Assembly: GCA_964017065.1 (NCBI GenBank)
Contig: OZ024790.1
Span: forward strand, 4,918,458 to 4,982,457
DNA: 64,000 nt
Direction of reading: 5' to 3'
Source of the DNA: Haliclona indistincta
Taxonomy: Eukaryota; Porifera; Demospongiae; Haplosclerida; Chalinidae
The translations under genes were made by a program, and so were the position numbers. The notes under the pieces were generated by a model. That model was not told where the DNA came from, did no database searches, and worked only from the letters and a program-made list of their open reading frames with translations. Shown here one piece after another: positions 36,385 through 47,489 of the stretch (position 1 is its first letter; every line of letters begins with the position of its first letter).

Positions 36385-36963
36385 AGTTTAGCAAGAGTGT
36401 TTTATGACAAAAGATTCCAACTTTGCTTCGCAAAAGAGCTTTGTAATATTTTTACGCCCCTTTGTTTGTGAGACGAGGGCACACTTTAAATATTCTCACA
36501 TGATTCTCGCGTGACCTCACGTGTGAGGTAGGTTGGGCTAATGAGTGGTATGAATGTTAGATTCATTACGCCTGCCACTCACCACATAGTGACACTTAGT
36601 TCTACTAACTTTGGTTGCTAAGTGCATCGATCATTAAGTGGTTTTATTACTAATAATAGGTTTTTAGAACAGATTTTGCATAGGAAATAGTTGATAAGAT
36701 AGAACGCTTGTTCCTAGTAGTGATCAATTATTATGGTGATTCCTCTTAAGTTTACTACTGAAGAAGGACCATGTGTCTAAAGCGTTTAGGATTTCTTATC
36801 AATTCAACCTCATAGAACTTGTCTCAGACTCCTACGTTAAGTACGCAATGAACCACCTTTTCAAGTTTAATGTTTGAGCTTAAAATACAGTCTACAGAAG
36901 TGTGCACTAAATGCTACAACACGTCAGCGTTATCCAGTGAGCAGCAGCACACTGGTACTCTCT

Positions 36964-37103
36964 CTACAGTATGGTACACCAACCACCAGAGTCACCCCCA
37001 GTGCTTGTGGTACTACCACCATCATCATCATCACCCTGTGACATGACCAGGAACTCATTATAGTAATAAATAAGATCTGACTTACTTCGGCTGTTCTGTT
37101 CAT
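36964..37103 (-). CDS. MNRTAE peptide gene (29 aa, CaaX CTIL)
   Basis: Exon 1 (37103-37086) encodes MNRTAE, donor GTAAG. Exon 2 (37035-36964) has an acidic start GDDDDGG, then STTSTGG, and ends GGWCTIL. It is one of the smallest spliced coding genes in the window. It is nearly identical in design to the gene at 38644, with changes in the acidic run (DDDD versus DDD) and D/S swaps. Both end in the same prenylation box as the MDGQ peptides, despite different first exons. Confidence 0.65.
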
Positions 37104-37218
37104 TGTGTGAGTGCCTTACAGTAGAGCTTAGTAGAGTAGCAATGTTACGCCTTTACAATAGAGCTTAGTAGAGTAGCTATGTTACGCCTTTAGGGATCGC
37201 AAAGTGAGTAAACAACCT

Positions 37219-37226
37219 TACGTCAT
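37219..37226 (-). promoter_or_regulatory. TGACGTAA (CRE/ATF-like) box
   Basis: TGACGTAA on the minus strand lies about 115 bp upstream of the MNRTAE start, inside a conserved stretch GATCACGAGAG-ATGACGTAAGG. The same octamer occurs at 39123-39130, 40399-40406 and 43807-43814 (upstream of the MAVK gene). Resemblance to bZIP sites is established knowledge; use here is inferred. Confidence 0.4.
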
Positions 37227-37897
37227 CTCTCGTGATCCTCTCGTATGCAAAGTGCTGTTTGAGCAGAATACTCTCTTACCGAGTAGTATTCATAAGGTGC
37301 GTATCTTAATGACTATAATTCAAATTAGTTAACTTTTGACACTGATAATTTCTTCATGTTGTACTCAATATGTGCAAAAAGTACGAGTATAGAATTTAGA
37401 CGATGATGATTATTTGTTGCTATCTTCACCTTTGCTCTGATTAGCTTTACATTTGTTTACTAGTTCAATTTGCCACCCCTTGTGGATTATGGAATAAATG
37501 ACATGTATATTGATTTTGTATGCATTAGGTAATGCACTGCAATTCACTGATCAATATAACCCGTCTCTTACCCTTGCCTTCTCTCTGACCTACCAACACA
37601 GTGAGTGTGTGATATACTGTTGACATGATGTATTGCAATATCAGTGTTTCGCATACTAAGATCATGTTTGAGGTATACACATCATAGCTAGCAATAATAA
37701 CTTTATGTTCCTGGAAAACTGCTTCGTATTATTTTTCACTCTTGTGGTTGTGATATGTGATATATACCTTACAACACCTTATATCATGCAGCATTAAACA
37801 CGTTCTCCCTATCTGTGTCTTAACATACGTGTACAATCAGCATTGTGTTAAAACAGTATAATCACTTGTGTCACTATCACGGTACTAAAGTACACTG

Positions 37898-38069
37898 TTA
37901 CAATATGGTGCAGCTCCATCCTTTAGATTCGCCACCAGAGCCATTAGAAGAACCACCGTCGCCATTATAGCTATGTGGTTTCACGAACACAAACCCGTCA
38001 TTGCTCTGATTCTGTGATACACACAATAACGGATATCATTAGCTAGTAATAACTCACTTGACCATCCAT
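37898..38069 (-). CDS. MDGQ peptide gene 3 (41 aa, CaaX CTIL)
   Basis: Exon 1 (38069-38058) encodes MDGQ and exon 2 (38011-37898) NQSNDGFVFVKPHSY, then NGDGGSSNGSGG and ESKGWSCTIL. The intron is 46 bp. It carries the full upstream box at 38172-38202. It differs from gene 4 by only two residues (N/G and E/K), so the pair is a recent duplication. Confidence 0.7.
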
Positions 38070-38643
38070 TGTTTAGCAGAAGTGTTTTATGACAAAGGAT
38101 TCCAACTTTGCTTCACAAAAAAGCTTTTTTACGCTCCTTTGTTTGTGAGACGAGTAAGCACTATACGTATTCTCACATGATCCTCGCGTGACCTCACGTG
38201 TGAGGTAGGTTGGGCTAATGAGTGGTATGAGTGATGGATTCATTACGCCTGCCACTCACCACATAGTGACACTTAGTTCTACTAACTTTGGTTGCTAAGT
38301 GCATCGATCATTAAGTGGGTTTTTAAAAACTAATACTAGGCTTTTGGAGCAGATTCTGCGTAGCAAATAGTTGACAAGATAGAACACTTGATCCTAATTA
38401 TTATGGTGATTCCTCTTAAGTTTACTATTGAAGAAGGACCATGTGTCAAAAGCGTTTAGGATTTCTTATCAATTCAACCTCATAGAACTTGTCTCAGACG
38501 CCTATTGTAAGTACGCAATGAACCACCTTTTCAAGTTTAATCAAAATAATTATGTTTGAGCTTAAAATACAGTCTACAGAAGTGTGCACTAAATACTACT
38601 ACAAGTCAGCGTTATCCAGTGAGCAGTATCACATTGGTACTCT

Positions 38644-38784
38644 CTACAGTATGGTACACCAACCACCAGAGCTGCCTCCAGTGCTTGTGGTGCTACCACC
38701 ACCATCATCATCACCCTGTGACACAAGCAGGGAACTCATTATGGTAATAAATAAGACCTGACTTACTTCTGCTGTTCTTTTCAT
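38644..38784 (-). CDS. MKRTAE peptide gene (29 aa, CaaX CTIL)
   Basis: Exon 1 (38784-38767) encodes MKRTAE. Exon 2 (38715-38644) has GDDDGGG, STTSTGG and a C-terminal GGWCTIL. Splice sites GTAAG and CACAG are intact. It is the sister of the gene at 36964 and of the dead copy at 31761. Longer open frames crossing this locus on the plus strand are shadows. Confidence 0.65.
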   Translation of the reverse strand: MKRTAEVSQVLFITIMSSLLVSQGDDDGGGSTTSTGGSSGGWCTIL

Positions 38785-39853
38785 TGTTTGTACTTTACAA
38801 TAGAGCTTAGTAGAGTAGCAATGTTACGCCTTTACAATAGAGCTTAGTAGAGTCAGAATTCAAGAACTGTCTTATTGGCAAACACACGCATTTAAATAGA
38901 ACTAGGCTAACAATGAACTATAAGTGGAGACACTATGATTACAACCCTAGACACATAAGTCCGTGCAGGACACAGCGATAAACAGCAATGTACAAATAAA
39001 TGTTCAATCACGAACAGCTCAGATTGTTAAACACAATAAGTAGTAATGTTACGCCTTTACAATAGAGCTTAGTAGAGTAGCTATGTTACGCCTTTAGGGA
39101 TCACAAGAGTGAGTAAACAACCTTACGTCATAGCTCTTGTGATCGTCTCGTATGGAAAGTGCTGTTTGAGCAGAAGGTGGGGCTACCGAGTAGTATTGAC
39201 AAGGTTCATATCTTAATAATGATTTGTTTCTATAATTCAACAAACACTACAAATTAGTTAACTTTTGACACTAATAGTTTCTTCATGTTGTACTCATGTG
39301 CAGAATGTAAGGGTACGGCTCTCAATTTTGACCATGATAAGAAGATTGTTGCTATCTTCACCTTTGCTCTGATTAGCTTTACATTTGTGTACTAGTTCAT
39401 TTTGGCAGCCGTTGTGGATTATGGAACTTGGTGAAATAAATGACATGTATGTTGATTTTGTATGCAGTAGGTAGAGCACTACTGTTGGATTATCTGTTTC
39501 CACAGATTTGTTACATTCAACGATCACTGCAATTCACCCATCAACATAATCCGTCTCTTCCTCCTGCCTTCTCTCTGGCCTAGTGGAGCTTACCAACACA
39601 GTGAGTGTGTGATATACCGTTAACATGATGTGTTTGAGGTATACACATCATAGCTAGCAATAATAACTGTATGTTCCTGTTAAACTGCTTTTCACTCTTG
39701 TGGTTGTGATATGTGATATATACCTTGCAACACCTTATATCATGCAGCATTAAACACGTTCTCGCTATCTGTGTCTTAACATACGTGTACAATCAGCATT
39801 GCTTTAAAACAGTACAATCACTGGTGTCACTATCACGGTACTAAGGTACACTG

Positions 39854-40025
39854 TTACAATATGGTACAGCTCCATCCTTTAGATTTGCCACCAGAGCCAC
39901 CAGAAGAACCACCGTCGCCATTATAGCTATGTGGTTTCACGAACACAAACCCGTCATTGCTCTGATTCTGTGATACACACAATAACGGATATCATTAGCT
40001 AGTAATAACTCACTTGACCATCCAT
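39854..40025 (-). CDS. MDGQ peptide gene 4 (41 aa, CaaX CTIL), promoter lost
   Basis: Exon 1 (40025-40014) encodes MDGQ and exon 2 (39967-39854) has NQSNDGFVFVKPHSY, a Gly/Ser middle and KSKGWSCTIL. Coding sequence and splice sites are intact. However, homology to the upstream region of genes 1-3 stops at about 40070, where a duplicated GAGCTTAGTAGAGT segment begins, so the conserved CACGTG box is absent. It may be silent or driven by another element. Confidence 0.65.
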
Positions 40026-40074
40026 TGTTTAGCAGAAGTGTTTTACGACAAAGGATTCCAACTTTGCTACTCTA

Positions 40075-40435
40075 ATAGAGCTTAGTAGAGTAGCAATGTT
40101 ACGCCTTTACAGTAGAGCTTAGTAGAGTCAGAATTCAAGAACTGTCTTATTGGCAAACACACGCATTTAAATAGAACTAGGCTAACAATGAACTACAAGT
40201 GGAGACACTATGATTACAACCCTAGACACATAAGGCCGTGCAGGACACAGCGACAAACAACAATGTTCAAATCAATGTACAATCACGAACAGCTCAGATT
40301 GTTAAACACAATAAGTAGTAATGTTACGCCTTTACAATAGAGCTTAGTAGAGTAGCTATGTTACGCCTTTAGGGATCACAAGAGTGAGTAAACAACCTTA
40401 CGTCATCTCTCGTGATCCTCTCGTATGCAAAGTGC
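40075..40435. repeat. Segmental duplication within the array
   Basis: The block with CAGAATTCAAGAACTG... and TGACGTAA on the minus strand is almost the same as 38808-39170, including a 190 bp insert missing from the equivalent place near 37140. It records a tandem duplication of about 1.27 kb whose junction lies at about 40070. Confidence 0.75.
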
Positions 40436-40960
40436 TGTCTGTGCAAAAGGTGAGGCTACCGATTTTTTTTTCTTACACTGAGCAGTACAATGAGGTAATC
40501 AGTTGTATTGACAAGCTTCAAATCATGATTGTTTACTGTAATTCAAATTTTGACTCTGAAGGTACTTACACGCAATCCAGCATACTTCTCAAATTTTTGT
40601 CCCAGAAACTATTTTTATCATTATTTTTTCTGTCACACGTTGCATATCCACATCCTTCCTGCATTCAAGGAATTATTTGTGCAGTAGGTGGAGCCAATCT
40701 TGTGGTTATCATAAACTAAAGCCGCCATGATGCGTATTGGTCACAGAGTTGATACGATATGCACCCATCAGTGCAAAAATGATGTCTTCTCGCTCTTGTG
40801 TGAAAGTCGATTTACGCCAAATCTACATGTTTGTTAAAATCGTAGCTGTGTCTCTTGTCATGTGAAATCAGTCAAGTCTTAAACAGTAAAACAACTAAGT
40901 CAGTATGATCAGTATATTGCTGGTGTCACCATAATAATCTGTATGGAGCTAGCTACAGTG

Positions 40961-41134
40961 TTATAATATGGTGCAGCTACATTTTCCAGAAGAGCCCCCG
41001 CAGCCAACAGTACAGCCACCATCACCATAGCTTTGTGGTTTTACGAACACAAACCCATCGTTGCTCTGAGTCTGTAATACACACAACTTAATGTGAATTA
41101 TTGCTAGCTAGTAATGACTCACTTGACCGTCCAT
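40961..41134 (-). CDS. MDGQ peptide gene 5 (40 aa, Cys-rich, CaaX CTIL)
   Basis: Exon 1 (41134-41123) encodes MDGQ. Exon 2 (41071-40961) has TQSNDGFVFVKPQSYGDGG, then CTVGCGG and GKCSCTIL. Compared with genes 1-4, two cysteines appear in the Gly-rich middle and one just before the CaaX box. The extra cysteines could be palmitoylated or bind metal. The upstream box is diverged (41228-41255). Confidence 0.68.
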
Positions 41135-41982
41135 TGTTTAATAGATGCTTTACGATAAAAAGATGTTCCCACAAACGCTTTGTGATAAGTTATTTGCGCC
41201 CCTTGGTTTGTGAGTGGGTAACTACTTTACGTAATCTCACACGTGACCTCAAATGGGACTAGGTAGGGCTAGTAAGTAGCGTGTATATGATTATTGTTGT
41301 GTACAATTTCTAATTGTTTCCATGGAATTCACCGGTGATGTTTGTGTCCTGTGACTCACTAATAGTAACCTGTTTCTCACCAAACCCTTCTTCTACCTTG
41401 TGAAGCTTGTCAAGCACGGCAAGACTTTGTACAGTGTATAGCACAATTGTCGTCCTTAGCTTCACTAAAGTTGCTTAATATCACTACATGCACTGTTACC
41501 ATTGTTCTGTGAGAAATATCACAGGTTCTGTGAAGCACACAAAACAATGACCAGCTTTGCTGCTAGGAAGACTCATCATTGATACCAATACAGTTTTTGC
41601 TCTGTGATGATTGCTAAAGCACCTCATGTGAATAATACATTGTTGCTGTAGTAGTGAATTCCTTTTGGGAGTTGGGATTATCAGACAGTGAACACCTCAT
41701 GCCTCCTTATGCATGATTTTCTCACACGAAGTGTTGTTTATTTAGAGGGAGGGGCTAACCAGTGGCTACTGTATTGGATTGTTTATGCATAGTTAGTACA
41801 CTAACTCATCAATCATTGACTGACTAACTCACCAATCAGCACGTTTGTCTCTTTTATATGTCTTACTCAATGTGCATGCATGTGCATATGATATTCAATT
41901 ACAACAGTACATGTATAGCAGCAGTCCTACTGTATGCTATTGTCACTATCACAGCACAGGTAGTCTTATTAAAGCTACGTTG

Positions 41983-42160
41983 TTACAGTATGGTGCATTT
42001 GTCGCAGTTGCAGCTTCCAGATGATCCGCCAGAGCCAACAGTCCCTCCACCGTCACCATAGCTGTGTGGTTTCACGAACACAAACCCGTCATTGCTCTGA
42101 GACTGTGATACACACAATGACGAATATTGTTAGCTAGTAATAACTCACTTGACCGTCCAT
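41983..42160 (-). CDS. MDGQ peptide gene 6 (43 aa, Cys-rich, CaaX CTIL)
   Basis: Exon 1 (42160-42149) encodes MDGQ. Exon 2 (42102-41983) has SQSNDGFVFVKPHSYGDGG, a GTVGSGG middle and the end SCNCDKCTIL. Upstream cysteines next to a CaaX box are typical of dual lipidation in Ras and Rho proteins. A plus-strand 67-codon frame at 41858-42061 overlaps it and is rejected. Confidence 0.68.
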
Positions 42161-42639
42161 AGTTTAGAAGTAGCCCAAAAATTCTGCTAGACAAAGATGA
42201 CCTTGTGGTTCACAAAAAGCTTAAGTTGTTTGGTTACGCTGTGAGTCGGGGGGGAACTACTTTACGTAATGTCACATGATTCTTGCGTGACTTCAAATGG
42301 GTGTAGGTTGGGCTAATGAGTGGTACGTATTCATGAGTTGGTTGTCGTGTATTATGTTTTCACAGATTCACTGATGATGGTTAGAGAGCACCATCGCAAC
42401 TCAACTATCAACACTTTCACTGACCCCTCCTTCTGATAGCATGAAACTAGCCGGTATACTTACAGGCAAGTTCTAAGAGTGTAAAATGTTGGTAAAAATA
42501 TTGTATTCTGCAGTTGTTGTAAAAATGTTTTTTTTTGCAGTACACAACATTTCTTAAAGGCTAATAGTTCGAAGATGGCAGGGCTCTGTACTGTGCTACA
42601 TTATAGCACAAGGGTTGTTGTCTCGCCACCTGTATTTCA

Positions 42640-42915
42640 CCATCACCATAGCTCTATTAGGGAAGTCAGACATTATTTGTTGATCAGTATTGGCTTACAT
42701 TGCGACTAGTTATTGGTGTTATCAGTCTGTAATATAAATCAATGACAGTGATAAATTTCTATAGCAATGACCCACATTGCTACTGGTGCTTGCCCTAGAC
42801 TCATCACTGGTGCGAATACAGTGGTTACCATCGCTCTGTGATGATTGCTAAAAGCATGCTCAAGTAAGTAAGAATTTTGTTGCTATCCTAGTGACTCACT
42901 TAGTTGCCCATTCTT
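42640..42915 (-). pseudogene. Decayed peptide-gene remnants
   Basis: Minus-strand scraps include SYGDGE near 42640. A CACAG acceptor is followed by SDGNHCIRTSDES near 42835, and an upstream ATGGGCAAC has a broken donor near 42910. A similar acceptor with SKNCIGINDESS lies near 41590. They look like old, eroded members of the MDGQ family. Confidence 0.35.
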
Positions 42916-43467
42916 CTCTAAGTGCTTACAATTAGACCTCTCAAAATTTTTCCCTCTGTTGTTGCAGCAGATTCCGCCCTCACAGATTGTCAGACGATAG
43001 CTGTACTATGTCACCTTGCATGTTTTATTCACATATAAAGTGTTGTTTGTGCAGGAGGTGGAGCTAGTAAGTGGCGTTCACTAGCATCGCTATCTAACTG
43101 TTTCTACATATTCGTATTGGTGCACAACTTACCGATCAATATGCCTCTCACTGACCTCTCTCTCTCTCTAATATTGTCGTGCTAAGGTATGTACATTTAT
43201 TATTCATAACATTTGTTAATGACGCACGTTTAGTTGAAAAATTATGAATACTGTGTTTCCAAATATTTGCAACCTCATTTTATACACAGTCAGCAGTTAG
43301 AATATAAACTAGCGCAACCTCACATTATACATAGTCAGCAGTTAGGATATAAACTAGCACTATCTAGCACATTTGTGTGACCTGCACACACACAAAGCAA
43401 GACAACTATCAAATATTCACATAATTATGCATGTAATACATGCTGCAGCGAAGTACAAGTATAGCTT

Positions 43468-43669
43468 TCATTTTGAGGTACCACCATTGGTAGTAGTGTT
43501 GCCACCGTTACCAGTGGAATTACCGGTCCCATGCTAAAAGGACAATGATTATTATAACAGTTTCTTATTTGCCGTTATACTTACGTGATCAGTGCCCTGT
43601 TATACAAGCAGACGAGCAAGTAACTATAAGATACGCCTATATCCAATAATGACTTACCTTAACAGCCAT
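43468..43669 (-). CDS. MAVK peptide gene (29 aa, no CaaX)
   Basis: There are three exons: 43669-43658 (MAVK), 43596-43585 (GTDH) and 43533-43468. The last is Gly/Asn/Thr-rich and ends GGTSK. Donors GTAAG and acceptors AACAG and TTTAG are good. Composition and layout resemble the array peptides, but translation stops before any cysteine. TGACGTAA lies about 140 bp upstream (43807-43814). It could be a diverged member or a copy truncated by a frameshift. Confidence 0.45.
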
Positions 43670-45392
43670 TTTGATAGAAACCAAAAAGTGCTCTTACAGA
43701 GTAAGAAGGTTAGAACAGGCAACAATTCTCTAGTTCTCAGCCTCGAAAAACAGCTTTTTAGTAGTACGGCCCTCGGTGTTCAGAGGACCACAACAGGGTA
43801 AACACCTTACGTCATCATTTCACGTGCAAGCCGGCCAAAATGATATTCAACTTATTCACAATGCTACGTAGCCTTTCTTTAAAATATTGTTTAGATAGAT
43901 TACTGTTGATCATGTTTAGCGCAACAGACCAATCAATATACCCTCCTCAAACCCTCCTCCTTCTGCAGAACTTGTCAGCTCTCAGGGATGGAGAGAATGA
44001 TAACACTTGTAATGGACTGTGATGAATAACTACTTCAAGTCCCACCCTCTTGAGTCTGCCGGCAGACATCTAATCCTCATTTCAGCATTCCAGGATAATC
44101 ACAACCACAAGGGAAACCGTAGAGAGCTCTCCCAAACTGACATATATTGTCATGTAAATTTCTAATTTAGTACATGTACAACAAAGATTACTGTGAGAAA
44201 CATAAATCTTTGTTAGAAATAAGCAGGCAATGCTTAAATCTATATAGTTTCTGTTATAAAGGTGTAATATAAACTTCCAAAAACTTTTTCTAAAGTTGCT
44301 GAATTGTTATAACTAGTGCATGTTTATGGTCTTTAATGAGATGTAGAGTATGCATTTGTCTGACGTAGTATGTGAGACCACGTGAGCTTGGAATACTGAG
44401 GTCCAGTCTTGCAATGCATTTGCTTACAGACTGACTTGTTTGAAGCCCTCTGTGACGTTTACATACAGTGGAGCTCATGACTTTGTACTGGACAGGTTTC
44501 TGCGATTATAACTTCTACTCCTGTCAACAGGACACTGAAAAATATGTGCTTGTTAGTCATCATCTAATGCACTTCAAGATCATAAGGTCAAGATAAAGTG
44601 CTTGACAGTGTTTTCTCATCCTTGTATTCTAGCACACATCTTGAATGTGCTAACCATGCACTGCATGCTGTATTGAGTAATTATTGTTAGCAACACAACA
44701 AAATTCTATAGTATATTAGCAATGGATGCATGCAGTGTAAGTAAACTAAACTAATCGGAGACATACCTACAACTTTATAATCTGTGAAAACTGATTATTA
44801 AGTGCTTGTTCTAGTATTAATTTGCTATGCATTTGTGAGCGCTGTATAAATTATAATAACACTGTACATAGCTATCAAGTCTACTTTTATGTGTTCCAAC
44901 AATTGCAAGGTTTTAACTTTTCACAGATTTATTCTCTGCATGCATGAAGTCTCTCATAATAGGAGTTAAAACTGAAGTGAGACAGAGCTATAATAAAAAT
45001 TATTAGAAACCTGATTGTGGTAAAAGAAAGTGATCAAGGAAGAGTGATTTAGTGCTCAATCGTTACCTCTATATATTATAGTTCACATTAATTTGTAAAT
45101 ATCGATATTGCTTTGATCTAGCTACCCTGTTTTGATGACTAGGCATGGTCTTTCTACTACAGTATATCTTATCAAAATTCTGTTACAGTATACACAATAT
45201 ATTATGTGCATTTTGCAGCCAGCCCTTGAATTGCTGGGCTGGTGATCTTGGGCTGCAGTTATAACACATGCTACCTTGGCCTCAATTAATATGATTTTTA
45301 TTTTAAATTAAAAACTGGAGAGATTTCATGTGATAGAAAAGGTACAAATAATAAGAATAACAATGTTGATACTAAGAAAAAAATGGGCAAGA
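43670..45392. other. Spacer between peptide array and TRAF-like gene A
   Basis: No supported gene. AT-rich sequence with short unsupported frames. A minus-strand AATAAA (TTTATT at 45297-45302), about 90 bp beyond the gene A stop, is a reasonable poly(A) signal. Confidence 0.5.
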
Positions 45393-47489
45393 TTAGTTGA
45401 CTGTGACTTGCACTCTTACACAAATACAGTCCTGGTAAAGGTATTGTGTATTTCTGGATGAGTTGAGCGATAAAGAGGAGTGGGCGATGAATTTGTATAA
45501 GCCATAGTCAGCTCCATACTCTCCTTCAGAAACTCTATCAATGTTACTGTTTCTATAAATCGATAGTGCGTGCTTGCAGTGTTCTTTGTCTTCTAACCAG
45601 TTTAGCACCTCAGTAATGATAGTACCAGTAAAAGGCCACTTGAGGTCGTCATCATTTGGACCTTTCATGATCACAGCTGTGATTGTTAGGTGAATGCCTG
45701 TACTACTACCATAACCATTGGCATACATTTTGAGGCAAAAATTATAACCACGTGGACCGGTAGTGAAAGGTGGAGTGAAGTAGATATTGTCAAATTTCTT
45801 CCGTTTGGAGTATTCTGATATCGTGAACTGACTGACCACTGACTCGGAAGAGACAAGAAGAGACCCAGCTTGCCATGCTGGGGTTAGGGGGAGAGGAGGT
45901 GTAGAGTAGACTGCCACACTAACTCTTAGTTTGAAGTAGTCATTCAGCAAGTAATCCGTGTCGGGAGTTGGTTTAAGGTCGTGGTATGGTAAATATTTGG
46001 GATGGCCAAGGCTAGTAGCAGTTTCCTGATTTTTGACACGATAAGAATTGAAGCAGCTATTAGTATGGTTGTATCTGTTGTAGCAGATTGTATCGGAATA
46101 GTGGTTCTTGTCTTCTTTCCAATTTAGTAATTCTATTCGGATGTCTCCCTCAAATGGCCATACTAAGTCATCATCATACTCTCCCCTCATCAGTTGAGCA
46201 AATACTGAAAGATGAGATCCTTCACCAGCACCATAACCATTGGGGTGCACATTGAGACGAAACTTGTAACCTTTGTTGTGTGTATAAAATGACGGACTAA
46301 TCCACTCATAATCAACTCGTTTCTTCTCACTGAAGTCATCAATAGTGAACACTATTGGTACTTGGTTATACAGGTATTCTGGCGACGAAGTGATTTCTGT
46401 TGAAGATCTAGATGGCGGACATATTGAGTAGTGTTTCTCTGTGACTATAGTGTACGTGTTGTAATAACCACATTTCTCACATGAGATCATTCGTTTGGAG
46501 CATTGACGCCGTGTGTGTTCTCTCATATCACATAAACGAATATTTTTATCACAGCCAAATGGACAAGCAATGCCACACTTCCCTTTACTAGGATCAAGGT
46601 GGTCATGAAGATCTCTTAGTTCACCGACCCATTCACATCCTTCCTTATAATCTGAGCAACGTACTTCGAGATTTTTGACTTTTCTTTGGTGATTTCTGTC
46701 GAGTACAGCACTCGTAAGTGCGTCTTGCTCACTACATGAAGGGCACTCTGATTTACCGATACTGATAAGGCCGTCACGACATTGCCGGCAAAGATGGTGT
46801 CCACATTTGATGAATAGATACGGCTCTGTAAGAGGCTCAGTGCAAACAGGACATTGGTAGTCAATATCTGTTTCTTTTGCTAAGCAAACAACTGGTTTCT
46901 GAGGAGCTGTGAAAAGGTAGTAATAAGGAATGAAAAAGGAATGTTGTGTTGAAAAATAACATTCATGCAACTGAACTAGCTATAGTTGTTATACAATTAA
47001 GAAGCTCAAATTGCTTCACCAAAGCACACAACTTCCTATACCATATGTACAGAATTTGACTATTAGTGACGTAGAGACTGCTATGATCTATGGTAAACAA
47101 TAAAACTAAAATTGCTTCTGGCTATGGGCAGGGCTTGTGAGAAAAACAGCAGTACATTTGCAACCGAGTAGTACAACAACATGTAAAAGCTAACCACGAA
47201 GACGAGACGCGATGTGTGTTTGACCAGTTTCTTCAAGAATCCGTATGAAAATTTGGAAGTTGTCAGAGTTACCGTTCACTGCTTGCTCGATGTAACGAAC
47301 AAACGTCTCCGCCTTCTTTTTCGGGTCGATCTCACTATCGCATTCAGCTCTCTGTCGGCTCGTTATGAGTTTTTGGTCCAGAGCAGCTGGGAGGAGAGCA
47401 GTAGTGTCGATACTGTTAACCAAGTAACTGAACGAGCGTTTTAGAGCCTCGCCGGGGTCTGACTGCAACTCTGCACCAGTAGTGGCCAT
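45393..47489 (-). CDS. CARD-RING-TRAF zinc finger-2xMATH protein (gene A)
   Basis: This two-exon gene encodes 602 residues: 47489-47195 and 46906-45393, joined in phase 1. Exon 1 is a CARD-like death fold (about residues 10-97; LITSRQRAECDSE, FQIFIRILEETGQTHIASRL). Exon 2 holds a C3HC4 RING (CPVC ... CGHHLCRQC ... CPSC, residues 117-160) and TRAF-type zinc fingers (CSDYKEGCEW ... CPFGC ... CEKCGYY). Two MATH domains follow, each with a WPF(E/T)G element and an LLNWKEDK or LNWLEDK motif. It lacks an obvious coiled coil. A role as a ubiquitin-ligase adaptor linking CARD partners to downstream signalling is inferred. Two MATH domains in one TRAF-like protein is unusual. Confidence 0.88.

Noticed and set aside
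38552..38761. Plus-strand frames with Pro/His/Ser runs
   Set aside because: They are antisense shadows of the MKRTAE peptide exon (CCACCATCATCATCACC).
40384..40719. Plus-strand 111-codon frame in the peptide array
   Set aside because: It covers the duplicated control region, is not kept open in the sister copy at about 39120, and runs opposite to every supported gene here.
30934..43669. Reading the array as a CRISPR-like or satellite array
   Set aside because: Units are over 1 kb, diverged, and contain spliced coding exons. There are no short regular repeats with spacers, and the genome is eukaryotic.
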